DNA of 64,000 bases. It comes from Prionace glauca. Taxonomy: Eukaryota; Chordata; Chondrichthyes; Carcharhiniformes; Carcharhinidae. Below, piece after piece: positions 1 through 10,223 of the stretch; the first letter of the stretch is position 1, and each line of letters begins with the position of its first letter. The translations under genes and the position numbers were made by a program. The stretch covers positions 100,860,799 to 100,924,798 of the forward strand of contig CM075729.1 in assembly GCA_037974335.1 (NCBI GenBank). The letters are read 5' to 3'. Under the pieces are notes generated by a model. It was not told where the DNA came from, made no database searches, and saw nothing but the letters and a program-made list of their open reading frames with translations.

Positions 1-785
1 CAGTTATAACCTGGTGGCGGCTGTGGCTATGGCTGATTTACTGATCCTTACCCTTGACCTGATTCTGAGGCATAAATCTATTGTTTATTGTGTGTTGTAT
101 TTCTTTAAGTCCATTCCTTTATGGAAAATTCAAGGTGTCCTCATTTATGCAGACTATTCAGTCTGGTTCACTGTCCTATTTGCCTCTGATTGACATGTAG
201 CCATTTCCTTGCCAGAAGATGAAAGACAGGTACTGCAAACAGAAAACAACAGCTATATTTATAGGAATAATGAATGTGCTGAGCTATATCAAACACATTT
301 TCTGGTACTTTGTGTACACAATTGCATATAGGCTTGGCAATGACCTCTGGTTTTGCATAGTAACAAGTGTTCGTGTTTCATTGCTCTGGAGAATAATTGC
401 ATTTGTCCATTATGTGTCCATTTGTCCTGAATATGCTGTTCAAAGTTTTAACAGTCAGACACATCGTAGCTGCCAACATAGTCCACCAGATACCCCCAGG
501 CCAATACGGTAGAGAGAATCAAACTCATCCAGAGATGCAGAACCAGAAAAAAATCCATCATTGTAATGTTTACCCTATCAGGGAACGAGTGGTATGTACG
601 TTTTTCCTGACTTACTCTGCCGGTTACCAAATGAGATGGTTAGGCTCCAGTTCTCTAAGATTACATTACACAGTTTGGCAAATAGGATTTATACTTCAGC
701 TTCTAATTTGCTGCATCAATACTTGTATTTATGCAAAAGCACAAACTAAATTCAGAGTGGAGTTGAAAATTACAACAAAATTATG
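1..785 (+). pseudogene. GPR139-like receptor pseudogene, partial
   Basis: This is a decayed copy of the receptor family found intact at 37975-42259 and 56217-58832, on the opposite strand and cut by the window start. Three frames carry recognisable pieces. The first has TM2 (MADLL), the SIPLWKIQ region where the conserved Cys is lost, and SVWFTVLFASD, where the DRF motif has become D-stop near 190. Next comes a TM4-ECL2 piece (KHIFWYF, NDLWFC). The last has FKVLTVRHIVAANIV through LICCINTCIYAKAQTKFR to a stop at 784. At least one internal stop and two frameshifts separate them, and the C-terminal tail is shorter than in the intact genes. Homology is clear from direct comparison with the two intact proteins. 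It is non-functional unless an unseen assembly error is involved. Confidence 0.88.
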
Positions 786-879
786 AAATAACACAACAAA
801 TAAGGTGCAATCACTGTGATGGAATAATATTGCATGCCCCTCAACAGCCACCAGGACATCAAGGAATGAATATGTAGGC

Positions 880-1210
880 AGATTATGGAAAGGGGTTGTC
901 ATAGTGTTTGAAATTAACTTCCCCAATATTGACTGGAACCCCCCTTGAGCAAAAGGTTTCGACAGGACAGAATTTGTTAGATGCATTCAAGAGGGTTTCT
1001 TGAAACAGTATTTGATAGTCTAACTCGAGGAGGGGCTACACTGGACTTTGTGTTGAGAAATGAGCCTGGTCAGGTGACACGACTTTCAGGTGGGGGAGCA
1101 TTTTGGAAACAGTGATCGCAACTCCTTATGTTTTAAGATAAGTTATGAACAAAGATAAGTCAGGACGTTGCGAGTAAGTACTAAATTTGGAGATGGCAAA
1201 TTATAGCAGT
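880..1210 (+). mobile_element. CR1-like LINE fragment (endonuclease region)
   Basis: The stretch reads as decayed coding sequence for the end of a CR1-type endonuclease. It has pieces such as INFPNIDWN, followed by text resembling LLDAFKRVS, LDFVL and EHFGNSDRNS, with several frame changes. Similar text at 45250-45375 and 52465-52700 leads into reverse transcriptase in other copies. It is 5'- and 3'-truncated. Confidence 0.5.
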
Positions 1211-1226
1211 ATTAGCCAAGAGCATA

Positions 1227-1690
1227 GAACATAGAACACTACAGCACAAACAGGCCCTTTGGCCCACAAGTTGCGCCGATCACATCCATACCTACCAAGC
1301 CCTAGAATTATCTGTAACTCCCAATCCCATTAAATCCCATATACTCATCCAGAAGTCTTTTAAAAGACCCCAGCGAGGTCACCTCTACCACCACCGATGG
1401 CAGCCAATTCCACTCACTCACCACCCTCTGAGTGAAAAACTTATCCCTAACATCTCCTCTGTACTTGCTTCCCAGCACCTTAAATCTGTGTCCTCTTGTA
1501 GCGACCATTTCAGCCCTGGGAAATAGCCTCCGAGAATCCACCCAATCGATTCCTCTCAACATTTTATAAACTTCTATCAGGTCGCTTCTCAACCTTCGTC
1601 TCTCCAGGGAGAAGAGCCCTAGCTCCCTCAACCTATCTTCATAAGTATGCCTCCCAATCCAGGCAACATCCTTGTAAATCCCCTCTTTAA
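1227..1690 (-). mobile_element. CR1-like LINE, family A, 3' part
   Basis: On the minus strand this holds the end of the RT ORF ([21 protein letters not shown]...[11 protein letters not shown]) and the 3' UTR. The element ends in a short repeated TTCTATG tail, as in the other family A copies at 2785-3505, 20215-20525, 26180-27335 and 45650-46842. Its RT middle part is missing, and a different repeat (1691-1925) occupies the gap before more family A sequence resumes at 1926. Confidence 0.82.
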
Positions 1691-1925
1691 CCTGTGATCA
1701 GTGCTCCTTCCACTCACATTGTCAGCCACTTCAGGTCTTGAACAGCAGGTTAGGTGTAAGGATTCGCATTCTAATCAGTAATCTCTAAACTGTGCTTTAT
1801 ATGCTCTGTCTGAGGCCAGAACTCTCCATTCACCTGATGAAGGGACTAACCCCGAAAGCTTGTGAGTCTATTGTCAAATAAATAGGTTGGACTAAAACCT
1901 GGTGTTGTCAGACTTTTTATTCTGC
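1691..1925 (+). repeat. Fragment of the palindromic repeat family (one arm)
   Basis: This is nearly identical to the right arm of the 47133-47818 palindrome, including CTGTGATCAGTGCTCC, the CTGATGA...CCCCGAAAGCTTGTGAG block at 1841-1865, and the end GGTGTTGTCAGACTTTTTA. It sits inside a family A LINE, with about 600 bp of that LINE absent at the junction. Confidence 0.75.
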
Positions 1926-2500
1926 AGGCTAGCCTGTTCTGGATCCACAAGGCCAAAGCTCCTTGGATCCCATGCCCTCTCACCTTCTCAAGAAGTCTTG
2001 CATGGGGGACCTTATCAAACATCTTGCTGAAGTCCATGTAAACCACGTCCACCGCTCTTCCTTCATCAATGTGTTCAGTCACATTTTCAAAGAACTCAAC
2101 TAGGCTCGTAAGGCATGACCTGCCCTTGACAAAGCCATGCTGACTATTTCTGATCATTCTAAATTCCTCTAAATGCTCATAAATCTTGTCCCTTAGAATC
2201 CTCTCCATCAACTTACCAACCACTGAAGTCGGATTCACTGGTCGGTAATTTCCCGGGCTACCCCTGTTCCCTTTCTTGAAAATAGGAACCACATCCGCAA
2301 TCCTCCAATCCTCCGGAACTTCTCCCATCTCCATCGACAATGCAAAGATCATCGCCAGGGGCTCTGCAATCACTTCCCTCACTTCCCACAGTAACCTGGG
2401 GTACATCCCATCCGGTCCCAGCGACTTATCTATCTTGATAGAATTTAAAAGTTCCAACACATCCTCTTTCTTAACATCCAATGTCAAATGTGGATTTAGT
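1926..2500 (-). mobile_element. CR1-like LINE, family A, RT N-terminal part
   Basis: On the minus strand this encodes RT fingers and palm: KSLGPDGMYPRLL, VPEDWRIADVVPIFKKG, GNYRPV, QHGFVKGRSCLTSLVEF and DVVYMDFSKMFDKVPH. These match non-LTR (CR1/jockey-clade type) reverse transcriptases. The FADDT catalytic motif lies in the part lost between this piece and 1690. Confidence 0.85.
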
Positions 2501-2784
2501 CAAAAGGAAAGGAAGCATGTGTAAGGTTGGGTAACCTGTTCTTGGTGCCAGCTTGATGGAATGAATGGCCCCTTCTGCTGTGTAGGGATTCTATGAATCT
2601 ATAATTCCAGAAAGATTGATGTGTTATGGGAGTTGAAGCTTATATAGTTTGAAAGCAGTGAACCTTAAAAAGCTGGAAGTCCTATTTCCTTCATCAGATC
2701 AGATATTCAGGATAATTAATTTAAAGTTCATTTTGGCTATATTGTCATGAAGATTCCCAGATTACACTTTATCTGGTGTTTGAA
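2501..2784. other. Intergenic, mostly unassigned
   Basis: The first 100 bases contain a SINE-like 3' tail (GAATGGCCCCTTCTGCTGTG to TTCTATGAATCTAT). Nothing else is recognised. Confidence 0.4.
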
Positions 2785-3505
2785 CATAGAACATAGAACA
2801 TTACAGCACAAACAGGCCCTTCGGCCCTCGAGTTGCGCCGATCACATCAACCCCACCAATCTATAGACCTATCTATAACCCCCAATCCCATTAAACCCCA
2901 TATACTCATCCAGAAGTCTTTTAAAAGACCCCAGCGAGTTCGCCTCCACCACCGATGACGGCAGCCGATTCCATTCACTCACCACCCTCTGAGTGAAAAA
3001 CTTACCCCTAACATCACCTCTGTACTTCCCTCCCCGCACCTTAAATCTGTGTCCTCTCGTAGCGACCATTTCAACCCGGGGAAATAGCCTCTGAGAGTCC
3101 ACCCTATCTATTCCTCTCAACATTTTATAAACCTCTATCAGGTCGCCTCTCAACCTTCGCCTCTCTAGGGAAAAGAGTCCCAGCTCCCTCAACCTATCTT
3201 CATAAGGCATGCCTCCCAGTCCAGGCAACATCCTTGTAAATCTCCTCTGCACCCTTTCAATAGCTTCTACGTCTTTCCTATAGTGAGGCGACCAGAACTG
3301 CGCACAGTACTCCAAATGAGGCCTGACAAGGGTCCTGTAAAGTTGCAGCATTACCTCCCGACTCCTAAACTCAATCCCTCGATTAATGAAGGCCAGTACA
3401 CCATACGCCTTCTTGACCACCTCCTCCACCTGCGAGGCCGATTTAAGAGTCCTGTGGACCCGGACCCCGAGATCCTTCTGCTCTTCAACGCTACTAAGTT
3501 TGCTG
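2785..3505 (-). mobile_element. CR1-like LINE, family A, 5'-truncated
   Basis: This carries an open RT C-terminal region of 186 codons (3429-2869) with [56 protein letters not shown] and [14 protein letters not shown]. It ends in a family A 3' tail at 2785. The uninterrupted frame suggests a relatively young copy. It is 5'-truncated near 3505, as usual for LINE insertions. Confidence 0.88.
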
Positions 3506-4965
3506 TAAAAGATTTTAGTTACAATTTAGACCTTCACCTCACTGAAAGAAGCTAGCCAACATAAATGGCTGTTAGACAGACCTAACCAAACTAAAATCTT
3601 AACATCAACACTGGCTGCGTGGAAGGTGGGTGGGGATTAGTTCCAGTTGAATTTTGCAAGGAACCAAAGCTGGATGAATGTTATGGATATATCTCCTCGA
3701 GGCTGGTGAGAGGAAGAATCCAGTTCTCGTGGTCCACGTGGAGCCATCAAGATAGATATGACCAAGGAAGAGGTTTTGCTGAGGAAGAGTGTAAGGTTTT
3801 GAGGTATAAAGCCTTATCAAATAAAAAAAATTTAAGGTCTGAAATTTTAATTTCTAACACTAGGGTCCTCAGCTGTGCTTGACCTACAGATGTTATCAGA
3901 TATTCTTATTCATGAGAGGAAGTCAGAGGAAAATCATGTTCACTGTTGGCTGAAAATATGAGTTAGAAAAATGATTAGAAAAGTAAAGAGAGTTATCAGT
4001 GCCCTCTCTCCTGTGTGTCTTCCTCCTGTATCCCTGTCCCTTAGTCTCCCTGTCCTGTGCATGCACTGATGTCACCATCTCCCAAAGCAAAGGGGTGTTG
4101 TGAGGGACCCGTTAACTTTGTCAGACACTCTGTGGCAGAATACAGTAATCGGATCCGAGCGACAAAATGCATCCTGAAACCAAATTCCCACAGAGTTCCA
4201 AAGTAACTGAATTAAACAAATCAAGTAGAGTTTATTCAGCAGTATTTCCCCGATACTTAAGAAGCAGTGAAGACAACATTTCACATTTCACATTTTCAAG
4301 ATCACAGGAGTTCTAGGTGTTGTCAGCACAGCCAATGTCTCTCTCCTTTGTCTTTGAAGTGGTGTTGATCTGCATCCTGATAAGTTATACCCCAGAAGCC
4401 ATAACTGTGGCACAAAGTCACGAATGCTCCAACTTTTATTCCTCAGCCTCATTGTTCAGCACTTCCTTTTTGAAAAATAGTCTAAATTCACCCCTCCTAC
4501 TGACTTTAAGATGCAAATCATCATGTATCACCCCTTCATTATTGGTTGAAAATAGAGACACAACTCTGTCACTTACTTCCTCAGAAGTTCCATTGTAAAT
4601 TAATACATATTTACATATAAATACATATTAATACACACAGTAGTTTTTCTATGTTTCTATAGCCTAGTAATCTCTAAGGTAGGAACATGTTCAGCACAAC
4701 TTTGTGGGCTGAAGTGCCTGTATTGTGCTGTAGTTTTTCTATGTTTCTATATTTCCTTCTAAATGCAGAGAAGCAATGAATAAAATCACATTCTCTGGTC
4801 AATCTATTTAACCCAAGCCCCTAATATTAAAACAATAAATGATTTATTTAAATATAAAATGTCATTCTGGGTTCAGTGCTGCAAACTATTATTTCAAAGC
4901 AGAAAAACCCATTGGCACCATTGGAGTCATAAATTCATTAATCAAAGCTTCTCACAAACAATTAG
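3506..4965. other. Intergenic; inverted-repeat arm and a LINE tail
   Basis: At 3875-4085 lies one arm of an inverted repeat whose mate is at 6345-6550. At 4670-4752 lies a + strand CR1 3' tail (TGGGCTGAAGTGCCTGTATTGTGCTG followed by TTTCTATGTTTCTAT). The rest is AT-rich, with no coding pattern that I recognise. Confidence 0.5.
3875..4085 (+). repeat. Inverted repeat, left arm
   Basis: The core from ATTCATGAGAGG through AATCATGTTCACTGTTGGCTG to TGTGCATGC...ATGTCACCATC matches the reverse complement of 6345-6550 with scattered differences. The element class is not recognised. Confidence 0.7.
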
Positions 4966-6165
4966 AACATAGAACATTACAGCGCAGAACAGGCCCTTCG
5001 GCCCACAATGTTGCGCCGACCAGTTAAAAAACAATGACCCACTAATCTAAACCAATCCCTTTTCGTCCATAAACCTATCCACGGATCTCTTAAACGCCCC
5101 CAAACTAGGCGCATTTACAACTGCAGCAGGCAGGGCATTCCAATCCCTCACCACCCTCTGGGTAAAGAACCTACCCCTGACATCCGTCCTATAACTACCC
5201 TCCTTTAATTTAAAGCCATGCCCCCTCGTGCTAGCTTCCTCCATCCGAGGAAAAAGGCTATCACTATCCACCCTATCTAAACCTCTAATCATCTTATATG
5301 TTTCAATAAGATCCCTCTTAGCCGCCTTCTTTCTAGTGAAAACAACCCCAAATCCCTCAGTCTCTCCTCATAGGACTTCCCCTCTATACCAGGCAACATC
5401 CTGTTAAACCTCCTCTGCACCCTCTCCAAAGCCTCCACATCCTTCCTGTAATGTGGAGTACTGCACACAGTACTCCAAGTGCGGCTGCACCAGAGTTGTG
5501 TACAGTTGCAACATGATGCTGTGACTCCTAAATTCAATCCCCCAACCAATAAACGCCAAGACACTGTCTGCCTTCTTAACAACCTTATCTACTTGATTCC
5601 CAACTTTCAGGGATCTATGCACACATACACCAAGATCCCTCTGTTCATCCACACTATTCAAAGTCCTCCCGTTAGCCTTATACTCAACACATCTGTTATT
5701 CCTACCAAAGTGAATTACCTCACACTTCTCCGCATTAAACTCCATCCGCCACCTCTCGGCCCAGCTCTGCAACCTGTCTAAGTCTCCCTGCAAACTATGA
5801 CACGCTTCCTCACAATCTACCACACCTCCAACTTTGGTGTCATCAGCAAATTTACTAATCCACCCAACTATACCCTCATCCAGATCATTAATAAAAATTA
5901 CAAACAGCAGTGGCCCCAAAACAGACCCCTGAGGCACACCACTCGTAACCGAACTCCATGACAAATATTTACCATCAACCACCACCCTCTGTCTCCTATC
6001 TGCTAGCCAATTCCTGATCCAATTTCCTAGATTACCCTCAATCCCATACATCTGCATTTTCTGCAGAAGCCTACCATGGTGAACCATGCTTTCCTCTTCC
6101 CAATTACCTTGACTATTAATTGTCTCACAGAAATTCCAACTGACCATTTAAAAGGTGCCTAACTT
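4966..6165 (-). mobile_element. CR1-like LINE, family B, 5'-truncated
   Basis: On the minus strand the element encodes RT from the palm onward: [40 protein letters not shown], then [17 protein letters not shown] and the C-terminal [12 protein letters not shown]. It ends at 4966 in the family B 3' UTR (TTCGGCCC...TTCTATG type). There are frame changes near 5290-5410. Related copies lie at 43975-44640 and 48931-49712. Confidence 0.88.
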
Positions 6166-6344
6166 AAAAGTTCATAAGCATCAGTTCACCCTTCACAAAA
6201 CCCCGAGAAATATTATACTATTGTAAGTCACTTAGAGAAGAAACATCTCAGCAATAAATTAAAAATCAGAACCACAAAAGAAATAATACCTGTATTACTA
6301 CCTGAGCCACAAGCAATTTGACAAGGAAGATCCAATAGCATCCA

Positions 6345-6550
6345 AGGTAATGATGGTGACATTATCGCATGCACAGGAGAGAGGGACTGCAAGGGAGACG
6401 GACTCAGGAGGGAGGGCACTCTTTAACTCTTTACTTCTCTGATCTTTTTTCTAGCTCACGTATTTTCAGCCAACAGTGAACATGATTTTCCTTTGACCTC
6501 CTCTCATGAATTGTTCTACCTGATAACACCCAGTGTGCCTCTCACTCCTA
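6345..6550 (-). repeat. Inverted repeat, right arm
   Basis: The reverse complement matches 3875-4085, including CACTGTTGGCTGAAAATA and CTGTGCATGCGATAATGTCACCATC. The two arms flank about 2.3 kb that contains a family B LINE. Confidence 0.7.
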
Positions 6551-7195
6551 GTTAGGAACTTTGTTCTATTTTTATAATCTACTAGTTCTCCTCTCAGTTT
6601 TTGTGCCTCAACACTGATGTGGCTCTGGTGACACAACATGGAGATGTATGACCTACATCTGACTCAAAATCACAAAGTTGAAGCTGTAGACCATGAATTT
6701 CTAATTCCTTTTTTTTCTTTAACTCTATTTCTTTCATTTGGCGGTCCTTTCCCTGTGCTAACTTGCAAGTTAATTCTTGGATTTGCTATTTTTTGTTACT
6801 TCAAACAGCTGTTTAACTATTAGATGAAACTCACTGAGGATGCCAGTGGTGGTGGAGGTAAGGGAAAGTAGGAAGGAGGGTAGAACAAGACACTGGAGCA
6901 TGAGGAGACAGAGGGTCATTTGGAATATTTGGGGGGTGAAGGTCATGTGAGGGGTGGGGGACCTTTGACCTTTTCCTTTAACTGGTGTCCCACAGCACTG
7001 AGGCAGGCCTTTTGAACATCTGCTTTGCGCACAGCAGCCCCTTGTTGGCTGGTTTGACCTCAGCTCGCAGCTGGCAGCCAACAGCAAAGGATTCTAATTT
7101 TCCCCTCTCGGCCCTCCCTGGCTGCCTCAAGGATAAAAATCCAGGTGGATACGTATTCCAAAAAATTTCAAACTGCAGGGACCGCTACAACATGC
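6551..7195. other. No recognised feature
   Basis: The stretch is unique-looking, with a short G-rich segment at 6840-6960. No exon-like reading frame with splice signals was found. Confidence 0.4.
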
Positions 7196-7199
7196 TGAA

Positions 7200-7435
7200 G
7201 ACCAGAATTAGGCATAACAGTAGAAAATGTTGGACTCAGTGGGTCTGATAAGTAGGAAATGTGAGGAAAGAAAACAATTAACATTTTGAGTTCAAATTGG
7301 TATTCCAAGCTCAAATGTCAACTCTTATTTCTCTCCCCACAGATGCTATCAGACATGCTGAGTTTTTCGAGCAATTTCTGTTATTTCAGATATCTAGTAT
7401 TGGCAATATTTTACTTTTATTTTACCAGAATTAGA
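7200..7435 (+). repeat. Dispersed repeat with CCACAGATGCTATCAGACATGC motif
   Basis: The text from AAAATGTTGGACTCAGTGGGTCTGA to CCCACAGATGCTATCAGACATGCTGAG...ATTTTACTTTTAT resembles a high-copy repeat I know from shark genomes. It is diverged here and non-coding. Confidence 0.5.
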
Positions 7436-7719
7436 TTGGTGCAGTGTTTATTCAGTAACTGAACCTGGTTACATTACCAAATATTGTTCATTTACTCTCA
7501 TCTGTAGAGATTGGGAGGGTCACTAATGAAGTGATCTCTGACACTAAGCTTGTGAAAAGTATCAGAGGAAAACTTGATCAGGCTCTTAATACTAAAATAA
7601 TATTACACTCAATCAGGTTAGACACCTGCTCTCTCATCACTTATTCATTGCGCATCTTTGCATTTAATTGATTTTTTTGTACCTTTTGGTAATTTATTCC
7701 CAAAAATCCAATTCAAAAC

Positions 7720-7953
7720 AGATCCAAGCTGAGAAGACAGGTCATACTTCCTATCTTGGGCTCAATCAAACAAGATCCAAGTTGACAGATTAAGACATTA
7801 CACCCCGTCCTGGGCTCAATCTGAGCTTCATCTTAACCAAAAGGCCCAGATGGTTTTTAAAAATTTGCTTCAAGTGAAGCTTCAGCATAACCTCATTGGC
7901 CAAGACCAGATACAAGGTTACACTTGATTTTAGCCATTAGATCGAGAAGCGAT
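7720..7953 (-). repeat. SINE-like element with U2 snRNA-like 5' end
   Basis: Read on the minus strand, the element begins ATCGCTTCTCGATCTAATGG and continues CTAAAATCAAGTGTAACC...GTATCTGGTCTT. This closely follows the 5' end of vertebrate U2 snRNA (ATCGCTTCTCGGCCTTTTGG, then CTAAGATCAAGTGTAGTATC). Further along is a second partial match, GGGCCTTTTGGTTAAGATGAAGC, at about 7828-7850. The body after it (TGAGCCCAGGACGGGGTGT) is not U2. It is best read as a U2-derived retroposed repeat, not a functional snRNA gene. Confidence 0.65.
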
Positions 7954-8764
7954 AAGGATGAGACCAAGCTGGATCAAGCTATTTGTTTATTGACAAACAG
8001 GTCACAGTTGAATAAAGTTTATACAATTTCAAAACTGATGAAGTACAGTTGTCTAATGGAATATAGAAACATGTTACAATTATAGAAAATTCATTATGTT
8101 GAACAGTAAAATTTAAGCTTTTTTTTACACTGAGATTCAAATTTTAGTATAAAATCTTTCAGTCAGTGTCTGTTCATTATTTGCCATTTACATCTCTTCT
8201 GGATCCATCTTTTGTTTCTTTACTTGTCCCATTCTGACTCCATTTGGCTCTGACTCACCAACTCTTTTTGTCATTCAATGTCTCCTGGTTCTGCCTTGTT
8301 ACAGACCTTCCCTTTTGTCTTTTCCTTCCTCCCCCACTTGATCTTCCTGAAAGCTATATTTTCTCAATTCTCAACCTATTCAGAATTTACTGTTTTTAAT
8401 CTAAAAGGCTCATGTTTTGATGCTGGTCTCAGCAACATTATTCCACCATCTATACCAGTTATTGAGTGCTCTGCAGTCCTTGTGTTCAGTTGGTGTCTTC
8501 ATCCATGAAACTGAATACTGCTCACAACATCGTAGTACAGTTCTCTTACATTGGTTTGTCAGAAATGGTGGTTCTCCATTTGTTCAGTCTTCTGCTCCGA
8601 TGATATTCAGCACGGTGCTGAGTGTTCCCTGTTTATACCATTGCACAGGACATCACCGCACAGCTACACAGCATTATGTACAATTTAGCAGTAGGACCAG
8701 TAGGGAAGACTAATGATTCTTCCAGCAATATCCTTCCTCCAATTTTTAATTCTTCCAGTCTGTA
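7954..8764. other. No recognised feature
   Basis: This is AT-rich sequence beyond the 3' end of the MHC class I gene. No repeat family or coding frame was recognised with confidence. Confidence 0.4.
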
Positions 8765-9050
8765 AAGCAAAGTTTATTTATTAGTCACAGGTAAGGCTCA
8801 CATTAACACTGAAGTGAAGTTACAGTGAAATTCCCCTTGTCGCCACAGTCTGGTGCCTGTTCGGGTCAATGCACCTAACCAACAGGTCTTTCAGAACGTG
8901 GGAGGAATCCGAAGTACCCAGAGGAAACCCACATAGACACGAGGAAAATGTGCAAACTCCACACAGACGGTGACCCAAGCCGGGAATCAAACCCGGGTCC
9001 CTAGTGCTGCGAAGTACTAGTGCTAACCACTGTGCTACTGTGCCGCCCCA
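8765..9050 (-). mobile_element. tRNA-derived SINE
   Basis: The minus strand begins GGCGGCACAGTAGCACAGTGG, resembling a pol III A box, followed by a B-box-like GGGTTTGATTCCCGG. It continues through the shared SINE body (GTGTGGAGTTTGCACATTTTCC) to a 3' end reading ACTAATAAATAAAC-like. This tail type also occurs at 30520-30797 and 61930-62232. Confidence 0.85.
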
Positions 9051-9327
9051 CCAGATGGATCTATGGAGAGTGCAGTGATTTTCCCACCAATATCCTTCCT
9101 CCAGTATTTAATCTTTTCAGTCTGATCATTTGTAATGATAAAGCTTAAAATTTCTTAAAGTTCTTTCAATTTCTTGTTTAAAGTTCCGCGAGTAAATTTT
9201 TTGGACTGAAAATATCGATGTCTCCTGTGGATTCCGTACCTCATCGTCCTCTTTAGATGCCTTAATAGTACCAGCCATGGAATTCTCATAATTTGGAGGT
9301 ATTAATAATTTCCTTAAGAACATTTCA

Positions 9328-9545
9328 TGGGGCTGCACAGTGATTAGCACTGCTGTCTCACAGTGCCAGGGACCCGGGTTTGATTTCCAGCTTGGATCAC
9401 TGTGTGGAGTTTGCACATTATCCCCAATACTGTGAGTTTCCTCTGGGTGCTCTGGTTTCCCCTCACAGTCCAAAGGTGTGTGGGTTAAGTGGTAGGCCAT
9501 GCTAAATTGCCCCTTACTGTCAGGTAGACTAGCCAGGATAAATGC
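9328..9545 (+). mobile_element. tRNA-derived SINE, 3'-truncated
   Basis: It starts GGGGCTGCACAGTGATTAGC with a B-box-like GGGTTTGATTTCC, then the common SINE body (GTGGAGTTTGCACATTAT, TGGGTGCTCTGGTTTCC). It stops near the CTAAATTGCCCC segment. Confidence 0.8.
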
Positions 9546-9915
9546 ATGGGGTTATTCTTTCAGCCAATCTTTCTCAAAATGTGTGTTTTTTATATCAATA
9601 ATACTCATCAAAATTGTCTATCTCCTTCAAATATAGCAGCCTTTGATATTTTGCTTCACATTATCTATTCCTCATTCTTTTCCTCTCGTTATTTGAACCC
9701 TGAAAGAAAACATATTTCCAATTCTATATTGACAAATGGCTTCTCTTTTAATACAATTACGAAAAGTTTTTCAGATCTTTCTTTCCCTTGTGAACAAAGC
9801 TGGTCATCTTCATCTATTTCAATTCCTATGTTCGTTGTAAACACTGCCAATTCTTCCTGACTCCTGGATACTAGTTATTTGCAGGGCTTTTTCAATGACG
9901 ATCATAATGTCTCAG

Positions 9916-10223
9916 TTAACTCTGCATCGTTTCTCCTTCCTCGTAGTTGGTTAAGTGTTCTGTAATATTGTTATCTAGATTACATTTTACTGCATCAAGG
10001 TCAGAGACATTATTTGCAGCATTTGAAGTGTCTGTTTGGAAGGAACTCTGTTCTTGTTTAGTTGTGGTTTTGTTACCTTCCACTGGGACATGTGAACTTT
10101 TTAACCCACTCGGAAAAGGCTCCAGGATGAGATGAGGGTCAGATTTGCTCAGATCCTGTTCCACATTATTATCCACGGCTTCTGGATGATGGTGAGATGC
10201 GTCGGTCTCCAAAAACAGTTCTA
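9916..10223 (-). CDS. MHC class I exon 6 (long cytoplasmic tail)
   Basis: The acceptor GTGTGTGTTTCAG precedes 101 codons and a TAA stop. The product is hydrophilic, with [41 protein letters not shown] and the end [12 protein letters not shown]. It holds one cysteine (425) and several Asn/Asp runs. The phase fits exon 5 and the frame is open from acceptor to stop. Classical tails are about 30-40 residues in several short exons, so this tail is unusually long. The exon could be one of several alternatives. Confidence 0.78.

Noticed and set aside
7901-7953. Functional U2 snRNA gene
   Set aside because: Only the first 50 or so bases resemble U2. The branch-point recognition and Sm regions are missing and an insertion disrupts the match.
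8960-9050. tRNA genes at the many GGTTCGATTCC boxes
   Set aside because: The boxes lie in SINE heads that lack a tRNA cloverleaf and are followed by the SINE body.
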